Shown here in pieces: positions 45,902 through 57,053 of a DNA stretch of 64,000 nucleotides. Origin of the DNA: Gnetum montanum. Lineage: Eukaryota; Streptophyta; Gnetopsida; Gnetales; Gnetaceae. The translations under genes were made by a program, and so were the position numbers. The notes under the pieces are model-generated. The model had not been told where the DNA came from, did not search any database, and saw nothing but the letters and a program-made list of their open reading frames with translations. Position 1 is the stretch's first letter, and each line of letters opens with the position of its first letter. Location: positions 1-64,000 of the forward strand of contig MNCI01015696.1 in assembly GCA_015680685.1 (NCBI GenBank), given 5' to 3'.

Positions 45902-47090
45902 CTAAGCAACCTTATGAACTGAAGGGAATAATTGTAATTCTATCATAAGTGGTATGTGACTGAATGGTCTTGTTCGAGATGGCAAGGCTTGATATTGATT
46001 TTTCTCAACTTCCTGTTTAGAAATCAACTCTAGTAACTTGGTAACTTGAAAGAATTTAGCATCATATCAAATATAATCCAAAGTCTCAATGAAGAATGTT
46101 ATTGATCCATCCTCATTAATCATAGCAAAGTAGGTAAACTATGGTTCTCAATGAGTGCTATCCATCAACATCATCTATTCCTGAATTCTAGAGTCTAATT
46201 TATCTACTAAAGACTCAAAGTAAGTAGAAAATGCACTAGCTAATGGAATTGCATGCCGAATTAATCTAAACATCTTCTTCAAGTTAGGTTCATCTTCCAA
46301 ATATTTCTTTACAAATCCATCTTTTAAGAATTGATAAATGCTACTTTTAGCTTTTGCATTGAAGTCTCCACAAACAATAAATGGAATTCGATCAATATAA
46401 TTTAGTAATAACTTATTCTTCAAAATTTCTTCTATTTGCTAATCAAATATGCTCCTTGACATACTCTAACATCTAAACATGTTGGTTTGGCAATCAAATG
46501 TGTGTTAACCATGCATACACATCTTCTTGCTAGATGAACTTTTAGAATCACTGCCAAAGTTATGCAATTTTTCCGAAATCTTAACTGTTTCTTCCTATCC
46601 ATTACTTGAAGTTCTGGAATTTCAAAAATCATATTTTGTAAACTACATTTAAATCTTTGTACCAATTCAAACTTGGTTTCTTTATAAAAGATCGCACAAT
46701 CATCCATGTTATGATTTCTACAATATGCTAATCTATATGGCTCAAACGAAGAACTTCCATAAGAACCTTTTTGCTTATAAATACTTTTGTATCCCATTTT
46801 TCCAAAGTTTGGTTGGAATTGGTATAGAGATTCCCATGGAAATACGTCTTATAAGCATAAGACATCAACATCCAAATCTTGTAATTCTGCTAAAATGTGT
46901 GAATATCGATATTCATGTCAATCCAAGGCACATGATGAACATAGCAGATATTGTTTCTCATCCACTAGGGATCTTGCAAGCACGTTGTATGTTGTAACTT
47001 TCATTCTCATTCTTGGATTCTTTTTTGAATCATTTCTCTTCATGAGTATCATACTCCTTATCGAAACACGATTTTGAGTCTCCATGTTGT
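45902..47090 (-). pseudogene. Intronless CCR4/Angel-type EEP nuclease copy
   Basis: CCR4-family proteins are Mg-dependent exonuclease-endonuclease-phosphatase fold deadenylases that shorten mRNA poly(A) tails. On the minus strand the whole nuclease domain can be followed: KVTTYNVLARSLVDEKQYLL, then VDVLCL (46999-46840); MGYKSIYKQKG, DDCAIFYKETKFELV (46797-46670); CVCMVNTHLIAKP, then a D..V..Q pattern (46520-46450); IPFIVCGDFNAKAKSSIYQF (46395-46330); and near the end ETLDYI, LPSRTRPFSHIPLMIELQ (46100-45930), stop at 45902. GDFN, NTH and the final SH are active-site motifs of the family. Stops near 46145-46185 and 46080 and a frameshift near 46430 inactivate it. No intron-like gaps were seen, which fits a cDNA copy. 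The orientation equals that of the surrounding LTR element. Confidence 0.82.
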
Positions 47091-47779
47091 TTTGCCCTAT
47101 GTTTTGATTACAAGATGGATTAATATACCCTTTTCTTAATAGTTGAATACTGTTCTATTTCTTCAACTAATTTTCCAACTAATACATTAACTGATCATGA
47201 ACTAATACATCAACTGATAATCAACTACATCAACTAAGTAACTACATTATCTATTTGTATAATTACATTATCTTATTTTAGTAATATTTAACAATATCAT
47301 ATAATTTTAGTAATAACTATATTATCTAATTCTTAACAGCCTTTCTAGCCTACTTAAGAACACTAATTTCAATAGTGTAATTAATGACATGCCATAGTGA
47401 TCTTAAGACTATCTGTAAGGGTTATGCACTAAATCTTAAAGCCCAAAAAGTTGAATTTGTGATATCATCAAATTATCAAGTATCTGGATGATAAATTTGA
47501 AATCACCATTGAGTTTAGAAAGGTGAAAAATGTTGGAAATTGTTATTCAAATGTTGAAAATGGACATCGTATGCTTGAGTTGTGTGAAAATTAAACTTTT
47601 GAGCATGTTGAGGTACTATGTTTGGCAAGGAGTAAAAACTAATTTTTGGGAATCCTTGGGACAAATTTAATTTCACCATTTGGTCCAAAAGGTTGAAATC
47701 TTTAGGAAACAACTCTTCGTTTTTCAAAAAAGGCTTCCAAAATCAAAAGTTATGGCTTCTGGAGTCTAAAAAATCTTTG
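47091..47779. other. AT-rich interior of the non-autonomous element
   Basis: 47150-47330 is built from short 'aactacat', 'taactacatta' and 'catcaactga' phrases. The rest has no recognised content. Confidence 0.4.
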
Positions 47780-47820
47780 GCACAAACAACAAGACTTCTC
47801 GAGAGGTCACCCATCCTAGT
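47780..47820 (-). pseudogene. 5S-rRNA-like fragment
   Basis: On the minus strand AGGATGGGTGACCTC (47818-47804) is identical to the conserved 3' half of plant 5S rRNA, including the box C region. The next 25 bases (TCGAGAAGTCTTGTTGTTTG...) align with the 5S end CTGGGAAGTCCTCGTGTTGC with several differences. The 5' half of 5S is not recognisable. Orientation is the same as the LTR element. It may be a piece of a 5S-derived SINE or of a Cassandra-like LTR, both known carriers of 5S sequence. Confidence 0.6.
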
Positions 47821-48139
47821 TTTTATCTCTATAGTTACCAAGATGCCAATTTTGAATTTTTGAAAATCTGTGTGCACATTTTTAATTTAAATTCAACACT
47901 AATGATGAAAATTTTAAATTTTCTCGTTAGCTAACGGGCATTTGGAAATTTTTGTCAGTTGACGAGAATTTCAAATTTCCCATCTACAAACGAAGAATTT
48001 TCCCATTGCATGACAACAAGGACAATGGCAATGATGCATTGGCTGCGGGATCTAAGAAGGCTATTAGCGATGTTGACAATCAGGTTGGGTTATGTCTAGA
48101 GGTGGCAGCAGTGGCAATGCAAGACCGTTAAAGGTAGTG

Positions 48140-48330
48140 CTAGGTGGCATTGCCATTTTTTTCCTTTGGGCCTGTGCGGCCCTCCTCTAGGCCTACGTGG
48201 CCTATCTTAGGGCTCAAATGACCCTCTTATGGGCCCGCATGGCCTGTCTTAGGATCCATGTAGTCCTTTATTGGGCCTACGTGGCCCATCACTAGGCTTG
48301 CATGGCCCCTTGACTAGGCCCATGCAACTT
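48140..48330. repeat. GGCC-rich degenerate tandem repeat
   Basis: Six to eight units of about 25-30 bp with 'gggcc..cgtggcc' or 'aggcctacgtggcc' follow each other, with many substitutions. Confidence 0.65.
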
Positions 48331-48389
48331 CTACACATGTTTGCTAATGTTAAAAAAGGTGATGATTGATGGCATCCAGAGAGGTGGTG

Positions 48390-48600
48390 TTCAGCAACAT
48401 AAGAGGTAGTTTTCGATGGCTTGGGAGGTAATGTTTGGCGGCATGACAGGTAGTTTTTGGTGAAGCAAGAGGCAGTTTTGGCAACATGGGAGATGATTTT
48501 TGGTGATGCAAGAGGCGGTTTCTCGTAGCATTGGAGGTGATTTTTTGTAGCACAAGAGGTGATTTTTAGTGGCACAAGAGGCAATTTTCGGTGGCAGATG
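48390..48600. repeat. About 30-bp degenerate tandem repeat
   Basis: About seven units of the form 'gcaagaggtgatttttggtg' occur in a row. They keep long frames open on the minus strand (48746-48249, 48774-48391, 48787-48566), which are regarded as chance products. Confidence 0.75.
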
Positions 48601-49936
48601 TATAGCACTGTGTAGCAATAGGTAGCAAGGAAGCAAGCACATGGCGGTGAGTAGTGAGTGCAAAGCAATGGTAGCGGGCACACAGCAATAGGCGATGCAG
48701 GGATAAGCGTAGGTGTAGAGTGGCAAAGGGCACAGGCATGGCACAACAGGGTGCAATAGAAATGGGTGACACATGGTACATGGTCACCCTTGGGCTAGCC
48801 CTTGAGGGCTAGCCTTTAAGGCCAATCCCTTTGTAGTTATTAGTTGTGGCTAGCAACCAGGCCTGGCTACAGTAGGTAGGAGGGCTGGTCACGACCCTGC
48901 TAAGGGTTTGGGGTTTTCTTATATTTTTTATTTTTTTTAAAAAAAGTAAAAGTAAGTTAGGACTTCAAGTCAAACCCACGACCTCCTATTTTAAAGATTT
49001 TTAATTTTTTAAAAAAACTTTTTATTATTATTTTATTCTACCTTGCCTCGATGGTTAACGTGGTGGTTTAGCCGATGATAAGGTAGGGGTTCGGTATGAT
49101 AAATGGAAATTTTGGGTTTATTTCCAACCTTAAAATTTTGACATTTTTTTAATAAATAATAATAATAATTTAATATTATTTTAATGCACATATAACGAGA
49201 AACTTTAAACATCAATATCTCCCAAACTGTAAGTTCGATCGAGATGAAATTTATACCATTGGAATCATCTCGACGAGTACTATGCATTCGACATAGCTTT
49301 AGGGTTCAAAAATAAAATTGATTTTTCAGAAATTAAAAGGACCAAACTAGCCTATTTTGTTTAATTGACATTTCTAGGCTAACATATGGTAACTTGGAAT
49401 CTTCTAGATTACTTGGATAATGAATTTCAACAAAATAAGATCAATTCAGGTCATGGTTAGTAACTTTCTAGAAAGAAATTTAGCAATGATCCTAATCAAT
49501 TAATAATTATAGTATTAAGATGGGTAAGAGTTACCTAGATCGATGTATCATTGTCTTACCAACATTTCTTGTAATTGATGAATCTTAATGAGGTGTGATC
49601 AAATCTTCATCAGTTAATGATATTCATGAAATAATTTTGTTGATTACTGGGATATAGATGTCTAATCTATTGTTCATGAAATGAATGGAAATGTAACTTC
49701 TAACTTACATCACAAACATATGATACATCCAATGATGATTAATGTCTTTCCCTGTGCTGTGGCTTCAAGATTCATCATCAAGTTCATGTTGTGAATGTAT
49801 CTTTTGACTTACATCATAAACATATGGCACACTCGGTGATGATTAATGGCTTTCCCTATGTTATGGCTTCAAGATTCATCATCAAGTTCATGTTGTAGTT
49901 GACCCATGGTTCTGAATGGCCCTTAGGTCATGGTTT
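48601..49936. other. 5' interior of the non-autonomous element
   Basis: 48601-48760 is 'gcaatggtagc'-type low-complexity sequence. 48785-48830 has a repeated GGGCTAGCC motif. 48910-49190 is A/T homopolymer-rich. 49690-49890 contains a direct repeat of about 120 bp ('cttacatcacaaacatatg' to 'attcatcatcaagttcatgt'). No coding sequence is recognised. Confidence 0.5.
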
Positions 49937-49948
49937 GCTCTAATACCA
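49937..49948 (-). other. Primer binding site of the non-autonomous element
   Basis: On the minus strand TGGTATTAGAGC, two or three bases from the LTR end, matches the plant initiator tRNA-Met site TGGTATCAGAGC at 11 of 12 positions. It fixes the element's orientation as minus. Confidence 0.85.
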
Positions 49949-49950
49949 AT

Positions 49951-50512
49951 TGTGACATCCCATTTCTGAATGTCATGGCAAATACCAAATATATGATATA
50001 TTAGACATTATGAGTATAAAGAAAATATATCAAATGTAAAATATGTGATATTCGACATTATGTATAAAGGAAATAATAATGCAAAAAGAGAAAGAAAAGA
50101 ATGCTTTATTGATATAGAATAATGTATCTAGATTGTGCTCTAAGAGTGTTCCTTAGGGTTTTTTTTCCTTTGGCATCTATCCCTTAGAGGCAATCTAGCA
50201 CTGCCACGACAATTAGGCCTATAACCTAGCTAGAAGGAATGGCCAGTCCACTTCCTATCCTGCTTCACTTAACTTGCTGTGACTTGCTTATATTGGCTAT
50301 GCCACTCCATGCCAACATGACCTCTAACCTCAGGTATAAATGCCTTAGGTCAAACCCCCAAAGGTTGCCTTAAGAGACACGTCCATTATTACAACATGCC
50401 CTTTTAGCTCTTAATCACACCTACCCTTTCGAGTCTTGTCAAGATGACAATAGCACTTGTTATGAAGAGACACTATCTTCATTAGGTAGTAGCATCATTT
50501 GGGAATAGGGAT
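49951..50512 (-). repeat. 5' LTR of the non-autonomous element
   Basis: Pairs with 44890-45455. The plus-strand left end TGTGACATCCCATTTC is intact. The right edge reads GATGTG then GTAGCC, apparently missing the last bases of the LTR. Confidence 0.86.
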
Positions 50513-50514
50513 GT

Positions 50515-51250
50515 GGTAGCCATAAAGGAGGTTATGGACTCCAAACCAAATGATGATTGTGGGTGTGAACATCCCAAGGGATGTTGTCCCATTATGTTAC
50601 ACTTGCATAATTCTAGGGTGTATGCTCTAAATCCTAAATTAGCAAGAAGGTAAGCACCCAAAAGTTTGCCTTACCTTCAAGGCAACCTTAGGTAGTTCCA
50701 TCAACAACAAGCCTACTATCCAAGTGGAACTCCACCACAACCTTATGAGTAGTACCATAAGTGGTAGCAACCATAGTCATGAGAGATGCCACCACTAAGG
50801 TAGTAGTACCTTTACCAATAGCCTAATCCATATGGATACTATGTTCAGTAGCCTATTTCTTTGTGTGACTCTTCTAGTCACACTTCATTCCAACATCACT
50901 ACTACCCTCCTGAATATTATAAAGTCCAATCTGCAAGAGGGGAATCCCCATTACCTCATTAACCTCCTCATCCTTCTACACATGTCCCTCCACCCTCAAC
51001 TCAAGTACCACCAACTCCATTAATGCAGGGTGAAATTCCAACCCAGCCATAGCAACATAATGCCACCAAGGCTATTAACTTACAACTGGCTCCTCATCTG
51101 AGTGGTTCAAAAAATAAACCCCAAAAAGGACCCTTCTTCTAAACCAATAATCCTAGAAAGCCCTCATAGATACATGTAGTTAATAGCCTTGCTTCTCCCT
51201 CATCCTCTACACAATCTTTCAAGCCCCCTTTGAACCAAACACCTCCAAGT
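50515..51250 (+). pseudogene. gag of element C, second part
   Basis: The frame resumes with VAIKEVMDSKPNDD, then CGCEHPKGCCPIMLHLHNSR, equal in position to the conserved Cys/His segment of element A (26870-26810). A Tyr/Gln/Pro-rich tail follows to about 51250 with stops. Confidence 0.78.
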
Positions 51251-51279
51251 ATCCACACTATCATCTTAACCCATGCAAT

Positions 51280-51800
51280 CTCTAATTGGATTAAGGCTGG
51301 CCACCAACCCAGGAAAAAAATTGATCCTGGGAGTCCTCTAATCTATTTGAAAATCATGAAGAATGAGTCATGTAAGGCTTTTCTAGACTCAACTTCTAGT
51401 ATGAATTTGATTTCTCATGAGATGTACAAATCCTAGAACTTGCCTCCTCTCAAGAAGAGCAACATTTATCTTGAGTTGACAAATCAATCCATCATTATTT
51501 TTTTGGGAGTAGTAGAGGACATTATGACCACTATTTGTGGGTGGTCTTATCCTGTTAATTTATTCATGATTCAAGTTAACAACTTCCATGGGGACTTCCC
51601 AATCATCATGGAAAGGACTTGGCTAAGCACTGTTGATGCACAGCTAGGCATCATAGACCTTTCCTTGGAAATTTCAAATGAAAATGATTTCGGAAAGATA
51701 GAGAGGAAGCAACTTCCATGCATCATGTACAGTGACACAAGGTGCAACTATGTGCAAAAATTATGGTCGATAAAAAGTACATCTATCACAAAATTTAGAT
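51280..51800 (+). pseudogene. Protease region of element C
   Basis: Two open pieces, 51230-51436 and 51440-51802, are separated by one stop. CKAFLDSTSSMNLISHEMYK (51378-51433) carries DST where DSG/DTG is required. FPIIMERTWLSTVDAQLGI and LWSIKSTSITKF follow, paralleling element A. It is followed by a linker to RT with stops. Confidence 0.8.
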
Positions 51801-51979
51801 AGTATGCATATGTGACAGAAATTCAAAGCCACTTGTATGCAACAGCCACAAAGTAGTAGGGCACCTAGTGGCTAATAGCTAATGGTGAAAGAAGCTCAAC
51901 AATATGCATGGATCCAATTAAGATTCTAATGAGACTTATGTTGAAGTCATGGATGAATTGGAGCAAGTTCATCACCAAC

Positions 51980-52998
51980 TCTCTGATGATGAACCTAATG
52001 ACACCAACTAGGAAGAGTTGGAAATTCCTAAGAGCTTTAGGCAAGAGCCCCTAGAGTTGAAAACTCTACCAGCTGGAATGAAATATGCTCTCCTAAGATA
52101 TGACAAGTTGGTTATAATCAATGCCAATCTTGCTCCTAAACAAAAATAGAATATGTTGAAGGTGGTCAAAAAATGGCCAAAAGCCTTTGCCTGGTCATAT
52201 CATGAACTAATTGGAATTAATCCATGGATATGCTAGCATTGCATCTATATAGATGCCTCCATGAAGCCAAAGAGGTAGCCGCAGCGGTGGTTGAACCCTA
52301 AATTGAAGCAGATCATCAAACATCAAATTAAATAACTCCTCAACATAGGGTTCATTTATCCCATTATGAATAGCAAGTGGGTTAGCCCACTTATGATTGT
52401 GCCAAAGAAAGGTGGCAAGTGGAGGGTTCGTATTGACTTCAAGCTGTTGAACATGGTGACATACAAAGATCATTTTCCACTATCGTTTTTGAATCAAGTG
52501 TTGGAAACCATCTCCATGCATTGTTATTAAAGCCTTTTGGATGGTTATACTAGTTATAACCAAATCTAAATCGCACCTAAGGATCAAGCCAAAACAACAT
52601 TCATGAGTTCCTAGGGAACTTTTGCACACAAAAAGATGTCATTTGGTCTGTGCAATGCCCCTACAACCTTCCAACACCTTGTCTTGAGCATCTTTCAATA
52701 GTAGATTGGTAGTGGTATGGAAGTCTTCATGAATGACTTCTCCACCTATGGGGTAACATTTGAGCAAGCCCTAGACTTCCTTGAGAAAGTGCTAAAAAGA
52801 TGTGTGGAGACCAAACTTTGGCTCAATTTGCAAAACAACCATATGATGGTCCAACAAGGCATTATCTTAGGGCATAGAATATCACAAGCAAGGATTGAGA
52901 TGGACCTTGACAAAATAATGATTATCCAAAACATTGCCTACCAACTGGAAACTATCAAAGATGTCTGGTCATTCCTTGGTCACACTAGCTGCTACTAG
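51980..52998 (+). pseudogene. Reverse transcriptase of element C
   Basis: 52080-52200 parallels the RT N-terminus of A (KKWPKAFAWSYHELIGI). 52340-52440 contains NSKWVSPLMIVPKKGGKWRV, the best-kept RT segment. The region 52500-52700 has several stops. 52717-52998 contains FMNDFSTYG, HMMVQQGIILGHRIS and SFLGHTSCY. The catalytic FMDD reads FMND (52726-52737), losing the first Asp of the pair. Confidence 0.85.
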
Positions 52999-53159
52999 TG
53001 CTTCATATAGAATTTCTCTAAGATTGCCAAACTGTTGGTGGAGCTTACAAAGAAGGATGCTCCATTTTTCTAAATTGAGGAATGCAAAAACACATTCTAA
53101 TAACTTAAGCAAAAACTTATAGAAACTCCAATTCTATGAGCACCTAAATGGTTCACACC

Positions 53160-53360
53160 ATTTCATGTCATGATGAATGCTTCCAATTATGCTTTGGGAG
53201 TTGTGCTCACACAGTTAGACAATCAAAAATGTCCTTACTATATCCACTGTGTGAGCCGAAGCATTATGGGTGCACAACTGAATCACACCATAATAGAGAA
53301 AGAGTTGATGTCAGTGGTGTATGCCTTGGAGAAATTCAGGCATTATGTGCTATAAACACC
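53160..53360 (+). pseudogene. RNase H domain of element C
   Basis: MMNASNYALGVVLTQLDNQK (53170 onward) has Asn where the first catalytic Asp of 'DAS' is expected; element A keeps TDAS. HTIIEKELMSVVYALEKFRH retains the Glu. The frame stops after HYVL at 53353. Confidence 0.83.
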
Positions 53361-53449
53361 TCTGAACAATAAAGAGGAGGAAAGCCCACTTTCTAATCAA
53401 TTTCCTAATAAACTTCTCTTTGCTAATGCTATAAATGAATAAGTGCCCA

Positions 53450-54730
53450 TTGAACCTAACTGGTACGATGACATTATCACCTACCTTGTCACCCAAGACA
53501 TGCCACAAGAGCTAGATAATAGGAGCAAATAATATTTTCTACACTAGGAAAAATGCTTCATGGAGATCAATGGACACATTTACAAGCTGTGCGCCAATGG
53601 CCTAGGTCATTGTTGTGTTCCTAATGTTGATCAATTGTGCATTCTCTAAGACACTCATGAGGGCCCTTGTGGGGGCCACTATGCTAAGAGATGCATGACC
53701 ATATAGATCTTGATGGTAGGATATTATTGGCCAACACTTTTTAGGGATGCTCATTAATTTTTTTGCTTCTGAGATCGCTACCAATGCAATGGTGGCATGA
53801 CTACTCATATGGAAGAACCTTAGCAATGGATCCACTCACTAAAACTCTTTGACATCTAGGGCATTGACTTCATAGGTCCCATCAAACCCATGTTAAATGG
53901 AAAGACATACATCATAGTCACTATTGACTATTGTATGAAATGGACAGAAGCAACAATTGTCATCGATTGTACATCTTCTACAATTTCTTGGTTTGTATAA
54001 AAAAACATTGTAAATAGGTTTGGGATGCCACATGCACTAATTTCTAATAATGGTACTCATTTTACAGGCACCACCTTTTGAAAACTCATATAATGCTTTG
54101 GGGTAGAACATAAATTAACAACACCCTACCAACCCTAAGCCAACGGTCAAGCTGAGGTGACGAATAGGAAGATCACTAAGATCTTAACAAGAATAGTTAG
54201 AAAATATAGAAGAGACTAGAGCACTAAACTTAACAATGCCCTTTAAGCCTACTGCTCAACCTAGAAACTCCCTATAGGCTACTTTCCCTATGAGCTTGTG
54301 TACAAAAAACTGCTAACTCTTCCTATTCAGTCTAAGCTCTATATAGTTTTAACGGCTTGTGACCTTGACCTTGACCTAACCTAAGCCTAGCAAAAAAAGA
54401 AAGATTCATAAACCCCAACATGCTAGATGAGAATTGATTAGTGGCCCTATCCTTGAACGAAGTGCACAAGGCATTCAACAAGCAACGTCATGACCTTAAA
54501 TTAAGAAACGTAAAGTTGCAACCATGAGAAAATGTCATTTACTGGAACCCCACACATGTGCCACAAAAAAATAAGTTCCAAACATTGTGGAAAGGGCCTT
54601 ACATCATCTATGAAACCTTTCCTTCTAAGATCATGTTGATATAGAAACCTGAAAGCCCAAATAAGAAACTATTGATTAACATGCAACAAATTAAACCTTT
54701 TCATGAGCTTAAGAGAGCTAGTGACTAGAA
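53450..54730 (+). pseudogene. Integrase of element C
   Basis: DTHEGPCGGHYAKRC (53645-53690) is the His part of the zinc region, and the later Cys pair is damaged. FDIxGIDFIGPIKPMLNGKT (53850-53905) holds the first catalytic Asp. NRFGMPHALISNNGTHF (54012-54065) has Asn where the second catalytic Asp is expected. FPYELVYKK lies near 54285. There are many TAG/TAA/TGA stops. Confidence 0.83.
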
Positions 54731-57050
54731 CACCTCAACAGATGGACAAGCATGCTCAATTTTTTGAATCTCCTCCTTCCAAATTAGTTGTGGGGGAGAT
54801 GGTCATCCATGATAGATTATACAAAGTGGCTCCTCAGATTTTCATTTTTTCTTATTTTTCATCATTTTTTATTTCACACCATCTTTAATACATTTTATAT
54901 TTCTTTCCTATTTTACAATTTCTTTCATATTTTACTTTATTTTGGTTTTTGTTTCTCTTATGCTTTTATTTTATGTTTTTCTTATATATGTTTTGTTTTT
55001 CCTTTATTGCCACCAGGACTAAGTGCAACTGCAGCTTTTTACTGATGATGATTTATATTATAATGTTATTTGATTGCTAATGTCTAGATTTTATGATTGA
55101 ATTTTGGTATCGCTAACTAAGACATGCTTTCTTTTTTATGAAATAGGCAGTGAGTCCACATCATCCAGCCATCCACTAACTTTATGATGTTCCTTTTTTT
55201 GGAAATATGAGATCCCTTCCTTAACGAAACATTTAATGAACTTGTAACCTTGGTAGTTTCCAAACATGAAAAAGATTAAATGGATAAATAAGGATGTGAC
55301 TTTAATAGAATTCAATGCTCTCTATACTTGCCTACCCTCTTGCGTGCATGAGTGTATTCATGGATTTCTCACCATTCTACTGTTGACCAATAATAGGAAG
55401 TTAAAGTCTTTTCATGGTATGATCTCATCCAAAAATCACAAAAATCTAAAATCCAAAAAAAAATTAAAAATGATGGGAATTCAAAGCACACCCCTTAGAC
55501 TCAATAATGGGCTATAAGCACTGGTTATGAAACTAGAAAGACATGTTACCCATGCCTGAAGGTCCCCTCTAACTAAGGATTTTTCTCACTTCCTACTTCT
55601 CTTTTCTTCTCTTTAAGAAATGATGATTGCTCTGTGGGAATGCTCTTGTGTCTTGAGGGGATGGATTGGTCTTAGAGTGTTGAAGCAAAGTCACTAAAAG
55701 TAGTTGGTTATAATTTGGACTAGAGATGGTTGTTATCAAGTTATATTACCCATGAAATCCACAAGGAACTTTATGTGACCATGATTTGGGACTCCACTCC
55801 ACCTTCTCTCTCATTTGCTAGTGCTTCCCATAATTCACCTCACTACTAGTTTTTCATGGTTCCATTCAATATCTTAGTTTGATGTGTCAAAATTCTTAGG
55901 TAGATCCTTATAGGATTTAGTCCTTAACTTTCCACAACCATTATATATACATGAGGCCCACAAACTCCTTGGTTTGAAGGCATGTAAAGCCATTAAGGGC
56001 ATGAGCCTACTATGGGGAGACCCACTTGCATACCTCTTGGTTGGGCTAGTTAAGTTCCTTATCCTTTGGAATTTTTACAATCAAATCCTTTGTGTGCCTC
56101 ATCGGTTACATCTAATGGTGCACATTTTCAAATTCATTCTCTAGCTCTAAACTCATTTGAATGATCTATCTAGCCCTCTTCCATTGTTTCATCATGTTCA
56201 TGGCATTTCTAGATCTCCAGAAACATCAATTTCATGCTCAAAATTCTTCTTTTTATCCTTATTTTTACTATGGAAAATTTTGGTTGCAAGCCCCATCAAC
56301 GGGATCTCGTCAACAAAGCCACCACATTCATGCAATCTTGTCAACGTAGTACAAAACCTCTTTATATACATAGCCACAGTTAGCATTTTTCACATTTGTG
56401 CTTAAATGGGGGAAGGGGATTTTTTGCATTTTTTAATGCCTAGAACCTTCTAGCACCCATAACTTTCAAACCGTTTGTCCAATTACCCTCATTCTTTAGT
56501 CCTGTAACTACCAAAGGTAAGCGTTATGTCGTGAGGACCACAAAACCTTAGGTTTTGATGAAATTTTTTTTGACATTTTTCTAACTTCCACAAGGTTTTA
56601 ATGAATAAAATAACATTAAAATCATCAATTTTATGAATGTTAAACCCTTCCAACAAACTCTAGTAGCCATATTAATCAAATAATATCAAAATAATATTAA
56701 ATAATCAATTTTCCATGATCACAACTTAGCCAAGTATAACTAACCAATGAAATAAGTTACCTAAACATTATAAATTACACATCACACACTAATTCTTAGT
56801 TCTATTATGATCACAAAAGACACCAAAGGGAAAACACCCATAGGAGGGAGGACCATCCCAACTTAGGGACAAATAGCTAAGAACTAAAATGGGCCAACAA
56901 TAGCCATAAGAGTAGATAGCGGAAACCCATGTAATGGGACCTCTTCAAGTGGAGCCCAAAGTGGAGTCTGTTAGACAAATTCTTGAAGTAGCCACAACTA
57001 AATAATCTCACTGAGATGAGGCACCTGGGCTAAGACTAAACCTTGAGGTC
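54731..57050 (+). other. Spacer of element C between integrase and extra ORF
   Basis: It begins with a T-rich stretch (54840-55010) and aligns with 20511-22450 of A in reverse orientation. It has no coding signal of its own; ORFs such as 54788-55045 are T-rich chance. The right end contains the promoter-like module at about 56291-56368. Confidence 0.7.
56291..56368 (+). promoter_or_regulatory. LTR-like promoter module in the spacer of element C
   Basis: The degenerate palindrome CATCAACGGGATCTCGTCAA (56294-56313) lies about 50 bp before TATATA (56363-56368). This repeats the arrangement in the spacer of A and resembles the LTR promoters. It is about 690 bp upstream of the extra ORF on the same strand. 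Function is inferred. Confidence 0.4.
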
Positions 57051-57053
57051 ACC

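Larger units (their letters stand above)
44890..50512 (-). mobile_element. Non-autonomous LTR element carrying a host CCR4/Angel-like gene copy
   Basis: It is bounded by LTRs 44890-45455 and 49951-50512. On the minus strand the 5' LTR (right) ends GGGATGTCACA and is followed by a tRNA-Met-type primer site; a purine tract lies before the 3' LTR. It interrupts gag of C: the frame resumes at about 50515, and the left flank GTTGT versus GTGGT at 50513-50517 suggests a target duplication, with a few bases lost at the right LTR edge. No gag, RT or integrase motif was found in 4.5 kb of interior. Instead there is an intronless CCR4/Angel-like sequence, a 5S-like fragment and simple repeats, all inside the LTR pair. 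Confidence 0.85.

Noticed and set aside
46175-46423. GDFN motif as a LINE (APE-type) endonuclease
   Set aside because: Flanking motifs (MGYKSIYKQKG, DDCAIFY, NTHLIAKP, ETLDYI, LPSR...SH) follow CCR4/Angel proteins and no LINE RT is nearby.
46725-47077. Plus-strand ORFs of 90 and 96 codons
   Set aside because: They are antisense shadows of the CCR4-like pseudogene.
47780-47820. A functional 5S rRNA gene
   Set aside because: Only the 3' third is recognisable, and the tail and the expected 5' half are diverged or absent.
48249-48787. Three overlapping Cys/His/Pro-rich minus-strand ORFs
   Set aside because: They lie in short degenerate tandem repeats that keep several frames open at once; there are no domain motifs.
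49045-49110. tRNA-derived SINE or tRNA gene ('gatggttaacgtgg' and 'ggttcgg')
   Set aside because: The spacing and box sequences are only loosely like A and B boxes, no cloverleaf could be drawn, and there is no tail or target duplication.
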